DNA of 11,283 nucleotides, from assembly GCA_015487455.1 (NCBI GenBank), contig WFPR01000043.1, positions 1 through 11,283 of the forward strand, in the 5' to 3' direction. The notes beneath the pieces were generated by a model. The model made no database searches. It saw nothing but the letters and a program-made list of their open reading frames with translations, and had not been told where the DNA came from. Positions 6,730 to 11,283 of the stretch are shown piece by piece (position 1 is the first letter of the stretch; every line of letters begins with the position of its first letter). The DNA comes from Candidatus Bipolaricaulota bacterium. Lineage in GTDB: Bacteria; Bipolaricaulota; Bipolaricaulia; RBG-16-55-9. Made by a program: the position numbers and the translations under genes.

Positions 6730-7368
6730 CTACGCGGGCGGCGCGCAGTACGCGGGCGCGGGCTTGGCCCCCTCGAGGCCCTCGCAGAACGTCAGCACCT
6801 TGCGCAGTTGGCGCTCGGCCACCTTTAGGAGCCGCTGCTCGTCAAGCGTCCCCTCGGCGATCCTCAGGAAGGCCAACAGCGTCCCCCGCTGGAAGAGGAG
6901 CTGCTGACGGTCCTTCTCCAACGTCAGCAGGAGCACCCGATCCGTCTCCTGGGCGAGGGGCTCGGGGAGGCGCTCGGGATCCTCTTGGGCTTCGGCCTTG
7001 AGGTCGCGGGGCTCCCCCACGACCTGAGGGGCCGAAAGCAGGGCCTCCACGAATCGCCCGGCGGAGTCGGCGGATTGAAACTCCAGGAGGCCGATCACCA
7101 GCGCGGCGTCCGTGTTCGTGTTGACGTAGGTCGCGACGGCCGTGGCCACCGTGCCTTCCGGCTCGGGGTTCAGGCGGTCGACAGCCTTCACCACCCACGC
7201 CTCGTCCCCCCCCAGCGCCTCGATCAGCTCCTCCTGGGTGAGGAGGAGCTGCCGGAGCCGCTCCCGGGGGTCGTCCTGGCCCTGGCCGAGCCCGCCTCCG
7301 ACCCCGATCCCGAGGAGCCCGACCACGCCGAGCAGCATCGCGCAGATGAACGGACCTTTACGGGTCAT
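6730..7368 (-). CDS. Secreted 212-residue protein of unknown family
   Basis: I do not recognise this family. Residues 1-29 form a signal peptide (TRK followed by a long Gly/Leu-rich hydrophobic run); C9 inside it is not in a lipobox, so it is not an obvious lipoprotein. The mature part starts with a charged helix (RERLRQLLLTQEELIEAL), then an alpha/beta region (about 70-160) including NTNTDAALVIGLLEFQSADS and QQLLFQRGTLLAFLRIAEG. The pattern of a strand, 'F-x-S-A-x-x-A' helix and 'RGTLL' strand recalls small secreted proteins of PsbP/LpqN-like type, but this is only a resemblance. Two cysteines near the end (195, 208) could form a disulfide. The start is supported by AAAGGAG seven bases upstream. 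The gene lies upstream of and in the same direction as the 12-CARDB gene but is separated by 202 bp with a separate promoter, and it is divergent from the propeller gene. Confidence 0.8.
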   Translation of the reverse strand: MTRKGPFICAMLLGVVGLLGIGVGGGLGQGQDDPRERLRQLLLTQEELIEALGGDEAWVVKAVDRLNPEPEGTVATAVATYVNTNTDAALVIGLLEFQSADSAGRFVEALLSAPQVVGEPRDLKAEAQEDPERLPEPLAQETDRVLLLTLEKDRQQLLFQRGTLLAFLRIAEGTLDEQRLLKVAERQLRKVLTFCEGLEGAKPAPAYCAPPA

Positions 7369-7379
7369 CGCTGCTCTCC

Positions 7380-7406
7380 TTTCCGCGTCTGTCCGCTTTC
7401 CGCGTC
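7380..7406 (-). repeat. 10-bp direct repeat in the leader of the 212-residue protein gene
   Basis: TTTCCGCGTC (plus strand) occurs at 7380-7389 and 7397-7406, 17 bp apart. On the transcript it reads GACGCGGAAA twice, the second copy running into the Shine-Dalgarno. It may offer a protein or RNA binding site over the ribosome-binding site, or may be chance. Confidence 0.4.
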
Positions 7407-7428
7407 CCGTCCCGCCTCAAGCCGCGCG

Positions 7429-7459
7429 ATTATAGCCGTCCCGCTCGTCCGTCCGCCAA
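7429..7459 (-). promoter_or_regulatory. Promoter of the 212-residue protein gene
   Basis: A perfect -10 TATAAT (minus strand, 7429-7434) stands out in GC-rich DNA. The -35 is weak: TTGGCG (7454-7459) with a long 19-bp spacer. The predicted start is near 7422, leaving a leader of about 54 nt before the ATG at 7368. The poor -35 suggests help from an activator. Confidence 0.55.
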
Positions 7460-7491
7460 CAACGCTTTACACCTGAGCTCCCAGAATCGTT

Positions 7492-7526
7492 TCATCCGCT
7501 CATCCGCGCGTCCGTCGCGCGACGGA
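7492..7526. promoter_or_regulatory. Candidate operator: tandem 8-mers followed by a perfect 16-bp palindrome
   Basis: TCATCCGC is repeated head to tail (7492-7499, 7500-7507). It is followed by TCCGTCGCGCGACGGA (7511-7526), which is its own reverse complement over all 16 bases. The palindrome ends 6 bp before the -35 of the propeller operon and lies between two divergent promoters, as an operator would. No specific regulator family is recognised. Confidence 0.45.
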
Positions 7527-7532
7527 TGATCG

Positions 7533-7562
7533 TTGACACGTTCCTCAAGGGGGGTGTATGAT
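7533..7562 (+). promoter_or_regulatory. Strong promoter of the CARDB-propeller operon
   Basis: A perfect -35 TTGACA (7533-7538), an 18-bp spacer, then TATGAT (7557-7562; 5 of 6 consensus). The predicted start is near 7569, giving a 17-nt leader that contains GAGGG (7573-7577), eight bases before the ATG at 7586. Upstream ATGs at 7558 and 7561 fall inside the -10 box and so cannot be the start from this promoter. Confidence 0.75.
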
Positions 7563-7585
7563 GCCGTGCCGCGAGGGCGATCATC

Positions 7586-9718
7586 ATGAGACCGAGGAGC
7601 AGGCCGCCACGACGGGGGCGAGGGCAGGCCCGAAGGGCCTCCATCGGCCTCGTCGCGGCCCTTGCGGCCCTGGGCGTCGGCCTAGGGCTGGGACTGGGGC
7701 TAGGGCAGCCCTCGGAGCCGGAGCCACCGGCCCCCGAGGAGCCCACCGGCACGCCCAACCTCGTGCTCCGGCGCGTGGCGCTCAACCCGGGCTACGTCGA
7801 GGACCCCGAGGCCACCCAGGTGGTCCAGATCGAGGCCACGATCGCCAACGACGGGACGGCCGACGTCACGGCCGGGCGCCTGACCGTCGAGATGGAGTTC
7901 CGCGCCGAGCACGAGACGGCCTACACGCGCGTCACCCTCTGCGTGGTCTGCTCGTTCGCGTTCAGCGAGCAGAACCCGTTCAAAGCCGGGGAGACGCGCG
8001 CGGCCACGGGGGTGCTCTCGGTGGCGACGTTGGAGCCCGGGCGCTATCTGGTGCGCGTGCGCCTCGTCGCTCAAGGCATCGAGCAGCTCTCGACGGCCGA
8101 CGACGAGCGCGAGGCGCTGCTGCTCGTCGGGGTGGTCCAGCCCGAGTACCACCCCGTGGCGGTGACGTTCCGACCGCCCTCGCCCGTCCCCCAGGGCATT
8201 CCGGTGACGGTGCGGGTCCAGATCGAGAACACCGGGAGGCCCGAGAGCCCCGAGATGGTCGTGCTCTTCGAGCACTGCTTGGAAGCCCCGACGTGCCTGG
8301 AGTACAGCCGCGCGGCGTTCCAACGGGGCGAGATCCGCCTCGGCCCCGAGGAGACCCGCGCCCTCGCCGAGGGCAAGCTCCTGGAGGTCTCCGACGTGCT
8401 GGACACCGCCAAGCTGCAGGCGGGCCGCTACCTCGTGCGGGTGCGCGTCCAGCTTCTGGAGGGGCGGGAGCTGGACGAGACGAACAACGAGCTGATCGCC
8501 CGGCTCACCGTGAGCGGCCCGGGCGACACGGACGCCGTCTGCCGCCTGGAGGGCGAGGTCGTCACCCTGGGGCAGGGGGTCGGCACCTCCCCCGAGGACA
8601 ACCGCCCCGTGGCCGTCCTCTACGTCGGCGTCAAGGGCCCCGACGGGGCCGTCACGCTGCACGCCTTCCGCAAGGAGGACGTCGACGCGGCCGAGCCCGG
8701 TTCCGTCTGCCCCGAGATCGAGGGCTCGCCGCTGGCCCTGGGGGCCGAGATCGCGTCGTTCGCCTTCGACCGCAAGGTCAAGCTGCTCTACGTCGGGTTG
8801 GCCGACGGGCGGCTGGTGATCGTCAACGTCGACCGCCCGGAGACGCTGGAGGCGCAGTTCAGGACGGTCGCGGCCTCGTTCCCCGCCGACACGCGGGCCC
8901 TGCAGGTGATCGCCCCCCACCTCATCCGCAGCCGCGAGAGCGAGGCCTTCATCGGCGCCCTCAACGGCAACCTCTACCGCGTCCGGGTGAGGAAGGGCGA
9001 GCGCGGCGACGTCCTCTCGATCACGACGGCGCTCTGCTTCCAGGCGGGCAGCCCGATCACCGCCGTCGTGATCTTCCAGGGCAACAAGTACCTGGGCACC
9101 CAGGACGGCACGCTCTACCGCATGCCCGAGGACGCCTGCCCCCGGCTGGACGGCGCGCGGGTCACGACGCTGGCTACGGCCGGGAGCGCCGTGCGAGCCG
9201 TCGCCTTCGGCCGCGTCGCCTCCCGCACGTACATCCTCGTGGGGCTCGGCAACGGCGACGTGCGCATGCTCACGCTGGGCGGGGCCGACGTCACCGGCTC
9301 GCCCAGTCGGCTGGGCGAGCCGATCACGGCCCTGACGTTCGACGACAAGGACGAGATCGTCTACGCGGGGACGGCCCAGGGCACCGTGTACGCGCTGAGC
9401 GCCTCCGCTGGCCTGTTCCAGCGCTGCGCCCTGCGGGACACGATCGGGGGCCCGGTGAACGTGCTGGCCGTCGACGACGGCCGCGAGGGGCGGCCCGGCA
9501 GCGGGCTCGTCTTCGTCGGCGCCGACGACGCCAAGCTCTACGTGATGGACGCGTCGTGCGAGCTGGCCACCGAGCCCCGACGGGCCAGGGGGCCGATCCG
9601 CGCCCAGATCGTGCTGGAGGGCATAATCGGGATCTTCGGGTTCGAGGGCGTCCGCGCCCTCTACGGCGGCGGGAACGGGCTGTACACCCTGACCATCCCG
9701 TTCTCCGCCCTGGACTGA
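7586..9718 (+). CDS. Exported protein: two CARDB domains fused to an eight-repeat beta-propeller
   Basis: 710 residues. A very basic N-terminus (RPRSRPPRRGRGQARR, residues 2-17) precedes a Gly/Leu-rich hydrophobic segment (about 18-40) that acts as signal peptide or uncleaved anchor, and then a short Pro/Glu linker. CARDB 1 is about 57-180 and CARDB 2 about 186-310, ending in LDETNNELIARLTV. Residues 315-710 hold eight copies of a strand motif like LYVGxxDGxLYxL, with the aromatic at about 346, 402, 455, 502, 549, 593, 643 and 693 (spacing 44-56). This is the hallmark of a WD40/PQQ-type beta-propeller, although no PQQ or metal ligands can be assigned. Cysteines come as 119/122 in CARDB 1, 231/237 in CARDB 2, and six more in propeller loops (319, 375, 484, 518, 614, 658). 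A binding or scaffold role outside the cytoplasm is inferred. The start is fixed by the promoter and the GAGGG site. It is probably co-transcribed with the CARDB gene 57 bp downstream. Confidence 0.88.
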   Translation: MRPRSRPPRRGRGQARRASIGLVAALAALGVGLGLGLGLGQPSEPEPPAPEEPTGTPNLVLRRVALNPGYVEDPEATQVVQIEATIANDGTADVTAGRLTVEMEFRAEHETAYTRVTLCVVCSFAFSEQNPFKAGETRAATGVLSVATLEPGRYLVRVRLVAQGIEQLSTADDEREALLLVGVVQPEYHPVAVTFRPPSPVPQGIPVTVRVQIENTGRPESPEMVVLFEHCLEAPTCLEYSRAAFQRGEIRLGPEETRALAEGKLLEVSDVLDTAKLQAGRYLVRVRVQLLEGRELDETNNELIARLTVSGPGDTDAVCRLEGEVVTLGQGVGTSPEDNRPVAVLYVGVKGPDGAVTLHAFRKEDVDAAEPGSVCPEIEGSPLALGAEIASFAFDRKVKLLYVGLADGRLVIVNVDRPETLEAQFRTVAASFPADTRALQVIAPHLIRSRESEAFIGALNGNLYRVRVRKGERGDVLSITTALCFQAGSPITAVVIFQGNKYLGTQDGTLYRMPEDACPRLDGARVTTLATAGSAVRAVAFGRVASRTYILVGLGNGDVRMLTLGGADVTGSPSRLGEPITALTFDDKDEIVYAGTAQGTVYALSASAGLFQRCALRDTIGGPVNVLAVDDGREGRPGSGLVFVGADDAKLYVMDASCELATEPRRARGPIRAQIVLEGIIGIFGFEGVRALYGGGNGLYTLTIPFSALD

Positions 9719-9775
9719 CCCGCCGCCGGGACGGGACCCAGGGAGCAGCGTGGCGACGAGGCGAGGGGCGATGGG

Positions 9776-11283
9776 ATGAGCTGGGGCTTCAAGGCCAACG
9801 TCAAAGCCGTTCGGGTCGTCGGGCTGCGGTGGCTCGGGCTCCTCGTGATGGCCCCGCTCGGGGGGCTCGCGCCCCTCGCGCTCCAGCTCCCGGTCCACGC
9901 CCAGACCCCCGACATCCAAGTGACGACGCCCATCGCGATCGAGCCCCTGTCCGTGGAGCAAGGGGAGCCCGTCACGGTCGAGGCCGAGGTGTCGAATCGT
10001 GAGACGGTGCCGCTCGACCGCCCCTTCGACGTGGCCTTCCTGGCGCAGCGGGACGGCGAGCCCGAGGTCGAGCTGGGGCCCGACGTCGTGCGCTGCCTGA
10101 CGTTCCCCAAGCTGGCGCCCCAGGACGACGAGGCGAACCCCGCCCGCTGCCGGGTGCCGGGGCTGAGCGCCCGCGGCCAGCCGAACGACAAGCTGCTCGT
10201 CCGCGCCCGGCTCGACACGGGACGCCTTGCGCCGGGCCAGTACACGATCTTCGTGGTGGCCGACCCCGACAACGAGATCGCCGAAACCCGCGAGGACAAC
10301 AACCGCGGCGAGCCGGAGGCCGTCCTCGTGGTGCGCCCGCCGCGGCCGAACCTCACCCTCCTGGCCACGTTCACGCTGACGCCGCCCGAGCCCCGCCAGG
10401 GCGACCTGCTCACCGTCACGTTCACCCTCGAGAACGACCGCCCGGCGGACGTCACCGCGCCCATCCCCCTGAGCTTCCTGCTGCGGCAGCGTGAGGGCGT
10501 GGAGTTCCGCGAGCTGAGGCCGCCGTCGATCCGCTGCCCCGACCTCCCCGTCATCGAGGGGCGCTGCACCGTCGCCGAGGGGCTGCGCGGGCACGAGCGC
10601 CGGACGCTGCGCGTGGAGCTGGTCACCCGGCTGCTCGACCCCGGCGCCTACGAGCTGCGGATCGTCGTCGACCCCGACAACGAGGTCACGACGGAGGCCG
10701 ACGAGGGCGACAACGTCCTGACGCTGGACTTCGTGCTCCGGCCGCCGCCCCGCAACCTGCGCGCGGCCGAGGGGCGCGTCACCCCGCCGAGCGTCGTCGC
10801 GGGGCAGCCCGTCTCCGCCCTGGTCGTGGTGCGCAACGAGAGCCCCGTGCCCATCTCGACCGTCGAGCTGGACTTCCTCCTGACCCCGCTGGAGGCGACG
10901 GGGGCTGAGCGGGACGCCCGCGAGCTTGAGGGCTTCGCCTGCGGCCCCGTTGGGGCGTTCGTGCTGGGCGAGGACCGCTGCCGGGGGCTCGCCCTGGACG
11001 CTCAGAGCGCCCTTCAGATCGTCGTGCAGTTCTCGACGGCGGGACTGACGCCCGGCCGCTACGAGCTGCGGGTCGTCGTCGACCCGGCGGGCCTGATCGA
11101 GGAGACCGACGAGACGGACAACGCGCTGGCGCTCGCCTTTCGCGTCGTGGAAACGCCCGAACAAGTCATCCCGGAGGCGGGGCCGGAGCTCCACCCGATC
11201 GCGCTGCGCTTCACCCCCAGCTCGCCCGTCCCCCGGGGCGCGGTCGTGCTCGTCACCGCCGAGGTCGAGAACAGCGGCACCCG
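9776..11283 (+). CDS. Secreted CARDB-array protein, 5' part (open at the window end)
   Basis: 502 codons without a stop before the window ends. The signal peptide is about residues 1-42 (hydrophobic 13-38, cleavage likely after VHA and before QTPD). CARDB-like units start at about residues 45, 191, 326 and 470; the last is only begun (PELHPIALRF). Units close with motifs such as YELRIVVDPDNEV...DEGDN and YELRVVVDPAGLIEETDETDN. Each complete unit has exactly two cysteines, at residues 107/125, 254/264 and 389/402, in the same middle region, and there are no others. The start is chosen because GAGGGG (9763-9768) lies seven bases upstream. A nearer ATG at 9771 opens only a two-codon frame (ATGGGATGA) that overlaps the real start. 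No terminator is seen in the 57-bp gap after the propeller gene, so one operon is likely. An extracellular adhesion or fibre role is inferred from CARDB. Confidence 0.85.
   Translation, partial: MSWGFKANVKAVRVVGLRWLGLLVMAPLGGLAPLALQLPVHAQTPDIQVTTPIAIEPLSVEQGEPVTVEAEVSNRETVPLDRPFDVAFLAQRDGEPEVELGPDVVRCLTFPKLAPQDDEANPARCRVPGLSARGQPNDKLLVRARLDTGRLAPGQYTIFVVADPDNEIAETREDNNRGEPEAVLVVRPPRPNLTLLATFTLTPPEPRQGDLLTVTFTLENDRPADVTAPIPLSFLLRQREGVEFRELRPPSIRCPDLPVIEGRCTVAEGLRGHERRTLRVELVTRLLDPGAYELRIVVDPDNEVTTEADEGDNVLTLDFVLRPPPRNLRAAEGRVTPPSVVAGQPVSALVVVRNESPVPISTVELDFLLTPLEATGAERDARELEGFACGPVGAFVLGEDRCRGLALDAQSALQIVVQFSTAGLTPGRYELRVVVDPAGLIEETDETDNALALAFRVVETPEQVIPEAGPELHPIALRFTPSSPVPRGAVVLVTAEVENSGT

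Noticed and set aside
7342..7344. C9 of the 212-residue protein as a lipoprotein cysteine
   Set aside because: The preceding residues (PFI) do not form a lipobox, and the hydrophobic segment continues after the cysteine.
7586..7710. Twin-arginine (Tat) signal in the propeller protein
   Set aside because: RRASIG lacks the usual phenylalanine and the rest of the RRxFLK pattern; the arginine-rich start fits a generic basic n-region equally well.
7940..7951. CVVC in CARDB 1 of the propeller protein as a redox or heme c motif
   Set aside because: No His follows for heme c and no thioredoxin fold surrounds it; it fits better as the cysteine pair seen in other CARDB units here.
7558..10002. Plus-strand open frame of 814 codons, longer than the 710-residue frame chosen
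   Set aside because: Its ATG lies inside the -10 box of the promoter, its product is R/G/P-rich without domains, and it overruns the next gene's start. The 7586 frame encodes a signal peptide, two CARDB domains and a propeller.
7700..11194. Open frame of 1164 codons on the minus strand across the propeller and last CARDB genes
   Set aside because: It is an antisense shadow: biased composition, no domains, and it runs across two real genes and the gap between them. Strong G/C third-position bias removes stops on this strand.

Overview
This is a bacterial chromosomal segment with very GC-rich DNA (about 70% by eye). Nearly every codon ends in G or C, ribosome-binding sites are of the Shine-Dalgarno type, and sigma70-type promoters stand out against the GC-rich background. 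The phylum cannot be fixed from sequence alone. Large CARDB/PKD surface proteins in a GC-rich, probably non-model bacterium would suit a deep-branching or candidate phylum such as Bipolaricaulota (an inference of low confidence). There is no sign of phage, transposon, integrase, tRNA, rRNA or CRISPR.

Layout: (1) 1-320, minus strand: the N-terminal part of lipoprotein signal peptidase (lspA), with a near-consensus promoter (335-363) that leaves almost no 5' leader. (2) 321-517: divergent intergenic region, with an extended -10 promoter for the next gene. (3) 518-1927, plus: a single-pass membrane protein with an Ig-like domain, a PKD domain, one transmembrane helix and an unrecognised cytoplasmic domain. 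(4) 1929-6527, minus, convergent with the previous gene and one base away: a 1532-residue secreted protein made almost wholly of 12 tandem CARDB domains. (5) 6528-6729: its control region, with a strong Shine-Dalgarno, a promoter and a CRP/FNR-like palindrome. (6) 6730-7368, minus: a 212-residue secreted protein of unknown family. (7) 7369-7585: divergent control region with two promoters and a perfect 16-bp palindrome. (8) 7586-9718, plus: a membrane-anchored or secreted protein of two CARDB domains followed by an eight-repeat beta-propeller. (9) 9776 to the window end, plus, probably the same operon: another secreted CARDB-array protein, with three complete repeats, a fourth beginning, and no stop before the window ends.

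Taken together, 518-11283 looks like a cell-surface or extracellular module: four large exported proteins built from Ig-like beta-sandwich repeats (CARDB, PKD) or a propeller, plus one small exported protein. CARDB domains are known as bacterial adhesion-related modules, and PKD domains and propellers are common in extracellular binding. A surface adhesion, scaffold or polymer-binding role is therefore a reasonable inference, but no ligand or enzymatic activity can be read from the sequence. Cysteines occur in pairs within individual CARDB units, which suggests stabilising disulfides in an oxidising compartment. An 86-bp exact repeat between CARDB units 8 and 9 of the giant protein shows recent duplication or gene conversion.
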